Notes under the pieces: generated by a model
The model's input: only the letters and a program-made list of their open reading frames with translations
Databases searched by the model: none
Told to the model about the DNA's origin: nothing
Assembly: GCA_026874595.1 (NCBI GenBank)
Contig: CM049309.1
Span: forward strand, 49,884,079-49,948,078
Direction: 5' to 3'
Source of the DNA: Sipunculus nudus
Taxonomy: Eukaryota > Annelida > Sipuncula > Golfingiida > Sipunculidae
Length of the DNA: 64,000 bases
Position numbers and translations under genes: made by a program
Part shown: positions 25,455-39,137 of the stretch, piece after piece
Position numbering within the stretch: position 1 is the first letter of the stretch
How the letters are laid out: each line of letters starts with the position of its first letter

Positions 25455-26000
25455 TTCTGTGATAGGCAACATATAGGTAATGGCCCAGGCGTAGATTTTT
25501 TTTTTATAGTTTAGGTTATAATCGTGCAATCTGGGGTCGTTTTAATGCAATATAAGCAAAACATATATTGTAACTGTTTTATACACTTAGTTTAGCTTAC
25601 TATGAGTTTATTCCCCAGATTTATTTGGTTCGGTCGAAAAAAAGGGGGCGGGAGGGCTCTCTCCCCTATATCCGCCCCATATATATAAATACATTTATGA
25701 TTTGTAGTCCTTAATTATAGTTCACGTCTATTTTTAATACTATTGATTGTATTAAATTACTACACGTAATTTCATTTAAATATCAGGTATTCCTTGAATG
25801 CCCTTTTTCTCTTGAATAAATCTTGATCTCAATGACCACTATGGAAATAAGTTTATATTTTAAACTTTTTCCTGATATTCTTGGTTATGCCAAGATAGGC
25901 TACTGTATATTATGATGAATTTTCTTTTAAATATGCATCTATCTGACTACCTAAAAATAATCAAATCATTCAATCATTATTGTAATTTTCAATTGCCAGG
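25455..26000. other. Intergenic, no gene recognised
   Basis: AT-rich with a short poly-T tract and a (TA)n tract near 25,680. Nothing coding was recognised. Confidence 0.45.
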
Positions 26001-26149
26001 CGATATGGCTTGCGTTCGGCTGGAAATAGTGTAGAGCGCACATGGTTTGCAAGAGATCTATCCTTCATAGACGAGATCTCGCGTGTGGAGGAAGAAACCT
26101 GCGGATCCGCGTTCATGGAGGTCCCGTTATATTTATCACTTGAAGTTGC

Positions 26150-26238
26150 CGAACGTGTTGAATTTCACCTTTTGTCGAACGCGAACAAAGGTTCAAATAA
26201 CTATTGTGTTATAATTCATAGGTGCGTATAAGTACGTG
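26150..26238 (+). promoter_or_regulatory. Conserved proximal 5' region of first exon A
   Basis: GAAGTTGCCGAACGTG, AAAGGTTCAAATAA and ATTCATAGGTGCGTA lie in this order directly before the ATG, as at 30,512-30,606 and 57,414-57,507. Conservation across three copies suggests 5' untranslated or promoter sequence. The CATAG|GTGCG step could be an acceptor for an upstream non-coding exon, but that is undecided. No TATA box was picked out. Confidence 0.5.
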
Positions 26239-26441
26239 ATGCCGAAGTCTGACGGCTGTCGTGTCTGTGTAGTCGGGGCTGGCGTCGTCGGGCTGTCAAC
26301 AGCCCTGCATGTCATCCAGGCACTGCCAGACGCGAAGGTGACAGTCGTCGCAGACTTGTTCTCTCCTCACACTACCAGCGATAAATGTGGAGGTTTCTGG
26401 AATCCCCATCTCCTTGGAAGCACCCCGGAAGAGAGTATCAG
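26239..26441 (+). CDS. Oxidase first coding exon, copy A (relic or alternative)
   Basis: ATG at 26,239 opens a 67-codon exon that ends in phase 2 at ATCAG|GTAATT. It encodes the N-terminal FAD-binding Rossmann start with the dinucleotide motif VGAGVVGLS (GxGxxG) at about residues 9-17, then SPHTTSDKCGG and PHLLGSTPEESIR. It differs from copy B mainly at PKSDG against PESGD, DAK against NAR and NPHLLGS against EPHLLGN. The following intron start matches that of copy C, but exon 2 does not follow within 4 kb; copy B lies between. It is either an alternative first exon spliced to 35,159 or the leftover of an older gene copy. The splice donor and frame are intact. Confidence 0.7.
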
Positions 26442-27115
26442 GTAATTGAATATCAATTTGAATTATCTTAATAATACTGTCATTTAAGTATTCATAACAA
26501 GAACTAACTTTTGTTACTGTTGATACAGTTATACTTTTTAAATTATTAATTGTTATTGATGAATATAACACTAATTATTAATTGGTTATTTATTTGTTAT
26601 TAATTTTATTTTACTACTACTACTACTATTATTATTATTATTATTATAACACAAACACAATCATTATTATTATTAATAATTTTGAATAGCTTATACTACT
26701 ATTATTTTGCACTTGAAGACCAGGTTAGTTCCATCCAAACAAAAGAATAAAATGAAGACCCACTTAACTATATTAAAAGTAACAGAAAACATAACAATAA
26801 ACCCGTAGCAGGTGAACCGTTTTTCAGCAGACCATAAGAATAATATGCCTAAAGAAAATTTATTAATTAAAAAGGAATAGATTAGAGAAGAGTTTATTTC
26901 AAGCCCTAGTACTACCTGTTTTACTAATAGAATCAAATGGAAAATGTATTTGTCAACGCTGTAGAAACAACTAATTTTTTTTATATCTAACCGTATATAT
27001 ATGAGTCACAGAAATTGTAAAGATACGGAGGGCATCGGACCAATCATGATTCAATGTTCTCGGCCTTGATACTCAATCGTAGTTTTACGACAGGTGACGC
27101 TGCGATTGCCCCTGC
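26442..27115 (+). repeat. Intron-1 module, copy A (truncated)
   Basis: It matches the start of intron 1 at copy C (57,711 on) and, from about 26,700 (TATTTTGCACTTGAAGACCA) to 27,110 (GACGCTGC), the 3' part of intron 1 before exon 2 (34,575-34,940). It ends abruptly in a CA microsatellite. Confidence 0.7.
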
Positions 27116-27245
<130 letters not shown>

Positions 27246-27326
27246 CCCCTTTAGGACACATTTAGTATCAATCCGGATAATTCAAGACCCAAAAGTGGTA
27301 TAGCCGTGTAAGTCTGTTGTTCAAGC

Positions 27327-27415
27327 GAAAGTTAGGATAAACAGTGACGCCTTTTAGATGGACTAACTATCTAACTTAGTCTATCTAAAAGGTTTCACTG
27401 TTTATCTTAACTTTC
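27327..27415. repeat. Imperfect 40-bp-arm inverted repeat
   Basis: The left arm runs from GAAAGTTAGGATAAACAGTG at 27,327 to GGACTAA at 27,366. The right arm runs from TTAGTCTATC at 27,376 to TTAACTTTC at 27,415. A 9-base loop and a few mismatches separate them. It lies between two CA/TA microsatellites, like the palindrome at 1,308. Confidence 0.8.
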
Positions 27416-27417
27416 AC

Positions 27418-27418
<1 letters not shown>

Positions 27419-27472
<54 letters not shown>

Positions 27473-27502
27473 TGTGATATGGTGTGTGTGTGTGTGTGTA
27501 AA
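27419..27502. repeat. (AC)n(AT)n...(GT)n microsatellites
   Basis: AC and AT repeats to about 27,471, then a short GT tract at 27,482-27,499. Together these form a mirror-like arrangement that could fold back. Confidence 0.9.
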
Positions 27503-27814
27503 AAGGAAACGTTCTGTGTGAAAGTAGACTGGAAAAATTATAATACAAAACAAAACAAAATGAGCTCTTTTTTTTATTTTTTTGGAAGCTGAACCAAGAA
27601 ATGTTACTAATTCAACTCCTTTCGGGTCGAACTCGGATGTGACGAAAACCGGATGTGTCGCTTTACCGTTTGGTAACAGTTGTGCACGGCCCGTCAATTG
27701 TAATTAGGCCGCAAGGACCAGTCATACGTTATTAACACAGGCAGGCTTTTTGATGGCTCTGCATGAGGCTCAACTCAAAGGTCAGGCCACTTTGTTGGGA
27801 TAACATCTGTGCAC

Positions 27815-28059
<245 letters not shown>

Positions 28060-28260
28060 GGTCGTGATGGCCAGTTACATAATTAATACCGGGAAGGATC
28101 TTTCTCATCAAGCCCCATATAGTTTACACATCTGGTCCGTTGTTTACGTTTGGCTTATTTATAACTCATGATCATGCCTTTCTTCTGTCGCCGACAAAGC
28201 ATTAATTCGAAAGGAAAATTAAGTTATTAATAAATAAACATAATTGAATCAATTAGAGGG

Positions 28261-28416
28261 GCTCGTGAGATGTGCCGAAAGCACAGAAAGCTGCTGCAGC
28301 TGATACAGTCGTCAGAGAGTGCGGATGACTGCTTGAAATTCCTGTTAGGAAATGTGAACTCTGTAGCTGACCAGGAGTGTGCTCGTATTAAGCAAAGGAC
28401 TATTACTGCCTTTTAA
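28261..28416 (+). pseudogene. Tigger-type transposase C-terminal remnant
   Basis: A 51-codon in-frame tail contains DDCLKFLLG and ends KQRTITAF before TAA at 28,414-28,416. Tigger/CENP-B-derived transposases often end in a short helical region and a similar hydrophobic tail. No catalytic triad precedes it; upstream is the TA microsatellite. It is a dead fragment within the element. Confidence 0.5.
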
Positions 28417-28429
28417 AGATGTTCTGTAT

Positions 28430-28945
28430 TGCGTGTTGAACTGAAAATCATCTGAGCCAGTCATTTGATGATCTATAGATGTATGTGCTCTATAATGTCA
28501 CTTTCTTGATTTACTGTATTATATTTTGGTGGTACTTATGCCCTTTTTATTATTAATAAATAAATTTATTATAAAATTTGTGTTGTTCTTTCTCTCCTTC
28601 TCACGATTTGTGAGAACTATATATATAATAAAGGCCCCATACATGTGCAGTATTTATCGATAACTATGAATATCAGTTGTCCTGAACTCCGGTTGTGTCG
28701 AGGTAAATTCACAAGTATTGCGTGTTGAACTGAAAATCATCTGAGCCAGTCATTTGATGATCTATAGATGTATGTGCTCTAATTTCACTTTCTTGATTTA
28801 CTTAATTCTATTTTGTTGGTACTTATGACTTTTTATTATTAATAAATAAATTTATTATAAAATTTGTGTTGTTCTTTCTCACAATTTGTGAGAACTATAT
28901 AATAAAGACCCCATACATGTGCAGTATTTATCGATAATAATAAAC
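28430..28945 (+). repeat. About 290-bp direct duplication of the element 3' region
   Basis: ATTGCGTGTTGAACTGAAAA starts at about 28,428 and again at 28,716. Both copies continue through GATGATCTATAGATGTATGT and AATTTGTGTTGTTCTTTCTC. A related single version is at about 33,820-33,960. Confidence 0.9.
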
Positions 28946-29004
28946 TCCGGTTGTGTCGAGGTAAATTCACACGTCCTTTCGGCTTCGACACAACGAGGTT
29001 TAAC

Positions 29005-29915
29005 TAGTGGTGGGCCGATCATCGAGTTTTTTCGAAAGTCAGTCGGTCTGTTGCCACTTTCAAGCGCTCGATTACGAAAGGCAACTATCGATTACATCAT
29101 ACTCATGATTGTTTTAACCAGAAAGTCTTTATGTTATAGGCAAAAATTACCCTTCCACTTATTACAACATTCCACGCTTCATGTAATGACCTATATGTTC
29201 CCAAATAACCTCCGTATATAACTGAGTATGACACGGTAGATGAGAGAACGGAGGACCTATTAAACCTATGTGAACTGGAAGGCAGCTGCAGAATTAGCGG
29301 AGAGTTTTCTAACGAAATATTCATTGCAAAATATTGGCGGATTGGCATTAAAATGCTCAATAATTCTCCAGATGTATGCCAATTATGCGAGATTCTCTTA
29401 GAAATAATCTCCTCAACCGATGTCAGGTGCCGCTGCCGCTGCCGCATGAGTAATTATATTTTTAGCTTTCAATTACTTCTTTTACAGTTTTTACCAAAAA
29501 TTATATGGGCCTATAGTTTTTCTGGCAGTCCTGTGAAATCAGTATGCATGTCGGCAGTCATCATAATTGTTATAAAATGAATGTCCTAGCTGGTGGTGGA
29601 ATTAAAATGATATACGCGGGTGTATTCATGAGGGCCAGCAAGTAGATGGACTGTGGTTTAATTCTTAATTACTATAATCAATTAAAATGAAACTTTGAAT
29701 AGCATATCTTATTGATAAAAGGAAACAATAAAAAGGGCAAAAACTTGTTTTCGTCAGGTAGAATTACTAAGACATGCGGGCTCGGTTAAGAGAGTACAGT
29801 TTCACAGATAATTGCACATTTCTTTATTTTTGTCTGAACCGATTAGTAATCGATTATCGATCGGTTTGTTCAAACCGATAATCGATAGTGAAAAAGGAAC
29901 CGACTCCCAACACTA
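29005..29915. mobile_element. hAT-like element with 8-bp target duplication
   Basis: The element runs from TAGTGGTGGGCCGATC to CGACTCCCAACACTA and is flanked by GGTTTAAC on both sides (28,997-29,004 and 29,916-29,923). The 8-bp duplication and TAGTG(G/T)TGGG ends are hAT hallmarks. It is 911 bp with no recognisable transposase, so non-autonomous. A longer relative sits at 6,489-8,188. It landed in the terminus of a Tigger-like element. Confidence 0.85.
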
Positions 29916-29930
29916 GGTTTAACTAAATAT

Positions 29931-29936
<6 letters not shown>

Positions 29937-29974
<38 letters not shown>
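29937..29974. repeat. (TA)n microsatellite
   Basis: Uninterrupted TA repeats. Confidence 0.95.
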
Positions 29975-29978
<4 letters not shown>

Positions 29979-30199
29979 GTGTAAACAATTTCAATACATT
30001 ATTAAACACAACACAGGTAAAAATTGGACCTTATCCCTTAAAATACCAGTATGTCAATAGTTTAGCCGCCATTGTAGCAGCCTGTCCAAAAACATGGCTT
30101 GTCCAAGATAAGCGTCGGCCTGTTACCCCAAACGTCGATTGTAGATGAACTGAAGACGATGGGCCCTATCAGTTTAATTATTTCCGATATCCTGAGTGT

Positions 30200-30606
30200 C
30201 ATTTTGTCATGGCTAAAAGCAATACTGAGTCAATATTCATATGAGTTTATCATTGTCCAGTTAAAAGGTTAGACCTAGTTAAAAAGGTAGGCCTAAGCTC
30301 TCTCTTCAGACTGCTGTGCATTGACATAAATAATATAAATATCGGCGATAAAGCAAAACTTGACAACATCTCTTATTATGACAACAGCTGAAGGCACAAG
30401 AAGTAATAGAATCTCAACATTAAAAGTCATAAATCCTGAAAGGGTTTCTGTTTTCACTAACCGATTATCACTATGCATTCACTGATGATTGTACTAAAAA
30501 TTATGATCTGAAGTTGCCGAACGTGATAAATTTCACCTCTTGCCGAACGCGAACAAAGGTTCAAATAACCATTGTGTTATAATTCATAGGTGCGTATAGG
30601 TACGTG
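30200..30606 (+). promoter_or_regulatory. Conserved 5' flank of first exon B
   Basis: It matches about 57,150-57,507 in order: CTCTTCAGACTGC, AAATATCGGCGATAA, then GAAGTTGCCGAACGTG, AAAGGTTCAAATAAC and TTCATAGGTGCG just before the ATG. Partial copies lie at 1,590 and 13,150. No clear TATA box was picked out. It is the likeliest place for the promoter and 5' untranslated region of the oxidase gene. Confidence 0.5.
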
Positions 30607-30809
30607 ATGCCGGAATCTGGTGATTGTCTTGTTTGTGTAGTCGGGGCTGGCGTCGTCGGGCTGTCAACAGCCCTGCATGTCATTCAGGCACTGCCAAACG
30701 CGCGGGTGACTGTCGTCGCAGACTTGTTCTCTCCTCACACTACCAGCGATAATTGTGGAGGTTTCTGGGAGCCTCACCTCCTTGGTAACACCCCGGCAGG
30801 GAGTATCAG
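30607..30809 (+). CDS. Oxidase exon 1, copy B (most likely the used one)
   Basis: ATG at 30,607; the exon ends in phase 2 at ATCAG|GTAACA. It encodes the FAD-binding N-terminus (VGAGVVGLS) and [13 protein letters not shown]. Among the three copies this is the nearest upstream of exon 2, and its last Arg codon is completed correctly by exon 2 (AG|A). The bases after the donor differ from those of copies A and C, so its intron was remodelled by insertions between 30.8 and 34.1 kb. Confidence 0.8.
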
Positions 30810-33800
30810 GTAACACTGGCTTTTTGGTCCAAGGGGGCAGAACTTCTGAAGGTTGTTAATGCTAATAAAGGCCCGCAACCCAAAACATTTCCACTGATCA
30901 TGGGACAACAAGATTTGTATTTAACTATGGATTGGAGAAATGAACAGTGCTGATCGGGATTCGGGGCCACAGGTGCTTGACACAACGTCAACAAACATTG
31001 GCCTGGGCGACAATTAGAAGGAAAAAGGTCTCCCCCCATTTCACTGGCCTTTCTACCAGATTATCAATAACTGAACTCGTTTATCCTTGTTTAGAGGGGT
31101 TTCACACCTTAATTAAACCACCGAATCCTAACAAAACACGTTATTTTGAATTTCAATCTATTTCACTTCTTAAACTAATCCCTTCTACCTACTAACAACC
31201 GTGGTCAACAATATATACATAAGCAGGCAGGCAGTGTAATTCCTTCCTTCACTGTCCACCATCAAAACCTCACTGTAATGGCCATGAGATCTTAATATAA
31301 GTGTTACTGGTCATGCTAAGGCCTGTGAGGCTGCCATGCTGATAGCCTTTGGTCTGACACCACGTAGTGTGGGACTGTCCGGATCATGTAGGCCTTGCAT
31401 CTTTGCTATTAATGAACTGTCTTTCTGGTCAGCCTGCATGGTCAGTCACCGATGTGTCAAATTTTAGTGGCAGCCAGCAAAAAGTTAAAGATGTCCGACT
31501 TCTTTATCAAATCTCAGAATTACACCTATGGCTAAGTGAGGTACTTAAACTTATATTTTGTTCCTTTCAGTCTCTATATAAATAAGCCTCTTGGATATAT
31601 CTCGGATTTATTAGGTTTTAGCTCAGCTGACTGTAAGTCATCTGCATGAGCTATATAGCTATGATCCTATAGCTCTCCTAAGTCCGTCTGCATGCTAGTC
31701 CTGCAGTCCATCCTGACGTGCTAAACTCCGTCGTGGGCATTGCACTCACGACACGAATATAACCTAGTGTTCTGCACCCATGACATGTGAAAGGCGCATG
31801 GTGACATCATATCTATCTGTCCTAATGGTATGAAAGTTGTAAAAAAAACAGCCGATTTATGCGTGGTATAAAATGCCCGTTTTGTCCAACACAGCTATAA
31901 TTGTTGTTTTCTCCAAGCACATACTAACCCGATTAGAAAATGAAGAATAGCCGTTCAAAATGGCAAAGTTTATGGTCAATGCCGATAATCCTTTCATACA
32001 CCCGGTTCTGTTTTTAGCATACAAGTTGCGAAGTCATGACAATTATGTTAGACCACAGGCGCTTGAATCCCTATTTATAATAAATCTTCATATCTTCAAT
32101 GTTCTTAGAGATTCTACGACAACATCAGGTCAAACGATCCAATGATAAAACAGTAATACCGTGTTATCTCTTGTATATGACAAGGTAGGCAAGTCAGCAT
32201 AAAAACCTTTCGACGGCGGCCATATCAGATGGGTAACGAAAGGTCATGCCACTGCGCCTACCTGTCAACGAAGGCCGCTACCGCCACCGTTTGGAATGGA
32301 CGACGTCGAAATTTAAACATCACCACAAAAGGTTATCCAGGTAGCTTGTATTGATGGCTGAAAAAACAATGGAAATGGGATGGATTTGATTCTGTACTCC
32401 CGTTGTATTGTACGATCATATGGATTAGCATAAAAGGAAGATAAAGCGAGTATAAGCGGGTCAAGAACGTAACTTCCCTCATTATCACACGAACGTTTTT
32501 GGCTGATTTGCCTACCTTGTCATATTACAAGTGATAACACGGTTTTACCGAATATATTATCATTTGTATTTTATATTATTATGATTCTTATGAGTATTAT
32601 AATGCAAATCACTGAGGCCCTTTTTAAATTCCTAATTATGCATGTACTAGTTCATTCCAACTGCTAACAAAAATGCATAAAAAATTTGTTATGACTTGCT
32701 TTTTGTATTTTTGTGTTAATTTTGTATTAATATATGTACCATGGTCAATGGAATACAAAACCTAGAGCAAATTAATTTGTGATCATTTGAATTTTTGTCA
32801 CAGAGGATGCGTGGTTTGTAATTATTATGTCATTCATTATATATATGACAATCGATGGATTAACTTTAAAATCAATTTAGATTATTTTATTGCTTTTCAC
32901 AATTATACAAAGAGATTTAAATCATACCGGCTCTGTGTTAAACATATGCAACTAGGTTTAATTGTATTGCCTTGTGTATTTTGAGCAAATCTCTAATCGG
33001 CCATGTGTATGAGATACGAAAGATTTGTATGACATGAACCAGATTTGGCAAAGGTAATTAAAACTTTGTGCTTCAAATTGACTTTCAAATTTATATCTAT
33101 AATATAATTCTGGAAGTCTGTGCTGTTGCCTTCATGCACGCCTTACTGGACGGTCCGCCCCGCCTTCCACATTTCCCATAATATACAGTGAACCTTCGTT
33201 GTGTCGAACTCGGTTAAGTCGAATTCCCGCATGTGTCCAAGTTGAATGTGGAGTCCCTGCCAGAACAGTTAAAACCTTACTAACTTAACTCCTTTTGTGT
33301 CGAACGCGGATGTGTCGAAAAACCTGATGTGTCGAAGTGCACGCTCCATTAATCATACCTGATGACCAGTTATATAATTAATACCGGCAAGGATCTTACT
33401 CATCAAGTGCGATGGTGTACATAACTGGTCGGTTGTGTACTTGTTTGGCCATTTACTTACTCATGATCAGGCCTTTCTTCTTTCGCCGACAAAGCCATAA
33501 TTCGAATTGAGAAGTTATTAATAAACTTAACATAATGGAATCCTCACCTTTGATGTGTCTTGGATACAAATATACAGATCGATTTAAGAAGGGAGAAGGA
33601 TGAGATCTTTCAGACCGACTCTTATCTTTCAGACCGACTCTTATTTGTACCATTGAGTACGTTAAACAGCTTTACTGCTTAACTTTTATACTGTTTGCTA
33701 TGGCGTCGCAGCTTACTCAAGTTCAATGTGAAGACCATTGAGCAAAAGTACGAACCGCTGGTTCAGTATAGAACTTGGTGGCAAGACCAAGACACAGATT

Positions 33801-34331
33801 GCATTTGATGATTTGTGTGCTTTCATACCTGTATGTGCTCCCATTTCACCTTCTTGATTTTCCAGATCCTATTTTTGGTGGTACTTATGCGCTTTTATTT
33901 ATCAATAATAAATTAATTATAAACTCTGCGTTGTTCTTTAACGAAAACATTTGTTAGAACTATATAACATAATATCAATATAATGAATATCGGTTGTCTC
34001 GAGCTCCGGATGTGTCGAAGTAAATTCACCGGTCCCTTCGACTTTGACACAACGAAATTTTACTGTATATACTTGTTTAATTTGATTTAATTTGAACTCG
34101 ATACATATCTGTTCATTATGAGAATTTTTAACATTTTTATAATTATTCTCCCGGCACTTCCATATTTTATACCTTTCATATTTGATCACATGTGATCAGT
34201 TTGACACAAGATAAAAGAAAAAATCTTGATGTCCATCCAAATCTGTGACTAAATATGTGCACACGCGTAGATGGTAAGTTACCCAGCCTGCAAACAATTG
34301 ACGCACTTCCCGCATAAATATCAGAGAGAGA

Positions 34332-34371
<40 letters not shown>

Positions 34372-37300
34372 CAGAATTAGAGAGATAGCTTTATTAATGT
34401 TGAACATATACTGTTATAAAGAAATTCAGTATTATTAATGTTTTATATGATCTTTGACATTATATAACCTTGTTAAATGATAATAATAATAACAAGTGTT
34501 TATTACTATTGGGAGTATGATTGTATAATAATTATTTTTATTATTGTTATAGTTATTATTATTACTAGCTTACACTACAAATATTTTGCACTTGAAGACC
34601 AGGTTAGTTTCATCACAAAAAAATAAATCGAAGAGTGACTAAACTATTTAATAGTAAGAGATAACACGACAATACACAGAATAACATGCCTATAGATAAT
34701 TTGTTAATTAATAAGGAATGGGTAAGACAAAAGTTTATTTCAAACCCTACGTACTTCCTGTTTTATCAATAGAATCAAATTGTTTTTGTCAACGCTGTAG
34801 AAACAACTAGACTCTTTGTTATTTCTAACCCTATGAGTCATAGAAAATGTAAAGCTACGGAGGGCCTCGGGCCATTCATGATTCAATGTTCTCGGCCTTG
34901 ATACTCAATCGTAGTTTCCGCGACAGGTGACGCTGCAATTGCCCCTCAGAAACATCATATCTCTGGATATATGGAGAAATAAAGCAAATGACCCTCTTCA
35001 AGACACACTTTGTATCAATCAAGACAGTTAAAGACCATAGACGTGCATTATCCGCGAGGGATCGCCCACAGAGGATATTCCATTACAAACAAATATTACA
35101 GCTTATTATTATTATTATTGTCAATGTGTTGTTATAGTTATATATTATTATTTAACAGACGATGGGGCCGTGAAACGTTTGAGCATATGAAGCGTCTGGC
35201 CCAGGGTCCCGAGGCTGGAGACACAGGGACTTTCCTTTTGCCTGGCTTTAAGCTATCCACTAAACCCAGGCCGGTAAATGGGATAAGTTTATAAACAGTA
35301 TTTAAAGTCAGCTTACAGTTAAGATAATTCAGATTATGTTGTTTTCTAAAATATATGATACAATAAATTATTAAATACACCATTCCCGTACAAACACAAG
35401 AAACATTTATTTTAATACTGGCGTATGGAAGCTTCAGACCACACACCTCGTTTTAGCATGCAAGAATTTTAAGCTCAGCTGACTGTAAGTCAACTGAGGT
35501 ATAGGAATGGCGCTTTTTCCGTCGTCCGTCCGGCCGTCCGTTAGCAGGGCACAAATCGTAACTGCTGGTCCTAGAAACTTCTAAGTGGACATCCGAGGAG
35601 GTCAATAAAAAATCTCCTTGGAAACCTGAAATTAGGTCACTGTAACCTATACCCTCCGAGCTATGGGGCTTGAAAGTACCCCCCCCCCCCCCCAGAATAA
35701 TCAAAAATGTAATACACAACCTCCAATATCTTAATAATTAATGCATGGATTGTCACGAATCTTGCCTTAAATATTGGCCATGACTAGTTTTGTCAGTTCC
35801 TGAAAAGTGTTGGCGCCACCTGTATTTTTTGTTATTTTAACGAATATTTTTCTATTTTTTTACTATTAAATGACAACAATCATGTCAGTTTCTTAGATTT
35901 AATTACATCTAGTGTCCCAAAACCTGGTGTGTGTATTGATCACAAGTGGATGACATATAGTAATCACCCTGTCTGTCTGTTTGTCTGGCTGTCTGTCCAT
36001 CCGTCAATCCACACAAATTTTTTTCCAGATGATAACTCAAGGTTGTATTGACACATGGATTTCAAACTTGACTTACGTATGGCCCACCACTAAAGCAAGA
36101 ACCTATATGATTTTTGGGTCACGAGGTCAAAGGTCAAGGTCACAGGACTCGCTTATTTAAAAAGATTATGGCTGCATTTTAAGCCAAGCTTTTCATCCCA
36201 AACCTTCTATCTTCCAGGTGTTGCTCACATGTCAATAGTGGAAGTTACTTCTGGATTTTGGGGTCACAAGGTCAAAGGTCAAGGTCATGGAGGCCATCTG
36301 TCCACATATTAGTTTCCAGATGATAACACCAGTTTGGTTCGAAATATTGGTTTCAAACTTGACTTATATATAGCCCACAACTAAAATAAGAACTGTTGAT
36401 TCAGGGTTCATGAGATCAAAGGTCAGGGTCACAGAACCCACTACTTTAGAAAGATTGTAGATGCATTTTAAGCCAAACTTTTCATCTCAATCCTTCCATC
36501 ATTGACATATGGTGCATCTGCCAATTGGGGAAGTTCCCTTTTGATTTTGGGTTCACTAGGTCAAAGATTAAGGTCATTGGGCCCATCCATTCACAAATTA
36601 TTTTATGGATGATAACTCCAGTTTGGGTAGACAGGTTGGCTTCAAACTGATCACAGGACCAATATTTTGGAAAACCTCATAAACATATATCCTTATAGAC
36701 AAATGCAGCTGAGCATCGAGACCAATGGGTCCCTAGTTATTTTTCTGACTGGTAATCGAGCCTATTTGCTGCACAGTATTATCACGGATTTGTGTTGTAT
36801 ACAGTGCTTATTCGTTTTAGAAACTTTTTCATCATAAATTCTTATTGACCATGATTTTAAAATTTTCAGGTAAAAAGCTCAGCAGGCAAAAGGAATACTG
36901 TGGTTGGCTTCATATTCGCGAGGTTGAAATTTTGCGATTTTATTCATCATTTTATGAATTGATTATACGAAGTATTTTGTTCACAAAATCGAAAGAAAAA
37001 AATGGACAGGGACCAAAGTGGATATCAAATGAGAAGAAATCGCTGTTTATTGTAGGCAGATAATTTAAAGATGATTTTTTATTAGAATTCATTTAGGTAA
37101 CCGGTAACGTGTATACGATCAATTATTATTTATAATATCAATCTTGAACTGCCTTCGATGAAGGGGCCTCTTATTCAAGAAGGCTTTATTTTTGCGATAA
37201 TTCCCCTTTCGCGAACATCGCGAATTTGAAACTCTCGCGAACAAAAAGGCGACCACAGTATTTAGATAACATAAATTAAAATTATTTAAAAGTTGCAAAT

Positions 37301-39077
37301 ACGTGTTAACACATAATAGGTGTATATTTCTTTGTAAGAGACCATTCTGGCACGATATGGTGTTGGGATTCCGACCTATGTCCGACAAAGAATTAGCGGT
37401 GTACCCTGGTTACAGGTAACTATATATTCAAGGACAGGATGTTTTTAAATACCGATCAATATTCATGATCACAATTGTGAATAGGTCTTGTTCATATGTT
37501 AATACATGTACAGGTATAACACCTGCTAGCTACAAATTTTGCAGCCATCGGGCCATCTTTCAATAAGAGACATTACCTCGGTCATTTTGTTTATGTTAGC
37601 TGCATGGCCGCTTCCACAGGCTCATCAAGACTAAGCGGAGCGCTATCGTGTGCCTGAGAAGAGACTTTTAGCTGCATTACTATTTTTCTGAAAGATCTGT
37701 CAAAGACTGTCATTTTTCACTCAAATGATCATTACCTGATTTTATTCAGCTATGGATATGCCTATACAGCGTGCCTTTCAACATGCGAGAAATACATGCC
37801 TTGGCTCATGAGGAAGTGAGTCTTTATACAGGTGTACAGATTGCTTAAAAATACAGCAGCCCACCAGAAAGTTAATTATAGGCTGGGTTAAGTGTGTGTG
37901 TAAAAAGATCTTTATTTAATTATGTTTTTATTAACTGATGTGAAATTTTATTTGATTGAATTATGATCAGTTGCCCCGAATTATGTATAAATGGATTTTC
38001 TTAACATATTTTGTATATTTATTGCTTCCTTGGGAATCGCTCATTTTTTTTATTTATGTACTCCTTTTGGACCTAATGTTTTCCATAATAAGGATAATTA
38101 ACCGTTTAACAATGTTTACCATAGTTATGGTAACGGTCACAATTTCCAAAACCAGCCAGTAGAAAAAGACGTATCCAAAATGTTAATTTTATCTTTTTCT
38201 GTTAATTTTTTTATAATTGTTTTAGAGACCTGGAGAAAAAGCATGTGCACTCCATCGCGCCATGTGTGTATTTTATATTTTATTCAGTATAACTGCTTTG
38301 TGCATATATAAATTGTAATATTATAAGTCTCTTCCCTGCAGGTTGTCATTGAAAGGAGTAGCGATGAAGCGAAAGAAGATAAAAGACTTGGCAGAGCTGG
38401 GTAGGGATAACTCATAAATATTTAAAAATTTCTTTTGACCTTGGTCCAATTTCGAAGGTCGTACACTCCACAGCCGGCTGCCCATTATCGCTCAGTTGCA
38501 GGCGTCGTGGAGAACCTTCCAGCGATCGCCCGACGATTGCAAACATCTGGTTATTTAATTTATGCTGATCATAAAGCAAGGAGGCTTCTTTAAATAACGA
38601 GCGTGTGTAAATATCTTGAACATTGAATTGCTTATTTTTCATGTATATATTTCTCCATTTTATACAAGTTCGTTATATTTTTTTTGCCTGACAAATGCCA
38701 GCCAAATATCTAAGTTTAAGCCCAGCGATCAGTTTTTATACATTTTCATTAATTTGGAATGGTGTATCTCTTTAGATTTGTAGCCGTGTTATCATTTAAC
38801 TGTGGACAAATAAAACCAATCAATTCGTTAAATTTTAACTGTAATTCATTGAAACGAGTATACAATGTTCACACAAACGTACCGATGTCTCGATCACTAT
38901 TTGTTCCAATGATTCCCGCTTTATTAATATTAGTTGATCAGTAAATAATTTGACAATTAAAATAACATATTTTTATTAAAAAGTCACAAGACACATATCT
39001 GTCTGCATATTATAACTAAAAAGGTCAAAGAGGTATTATGAGGACATGTTTTGTTACAAACTTAGAATCTTGTGGAT

Positions 39078-39137
<60 letters not shown>

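Noticed and set aside
26010..26231. 73-codon frame just upstream of first exon A
   Set aside because: It overlaps the conserved 5' flank but the frame is not kept in the other two copies. It is treated as non-coding leader or promoter.
37750..38400. Alternative reading of exons 4 and 5 as intron sequence
   Set aside because: Both small exons have good splice sites, keep phase with neighbours, and are needed to reach the family's usual length and motif order.
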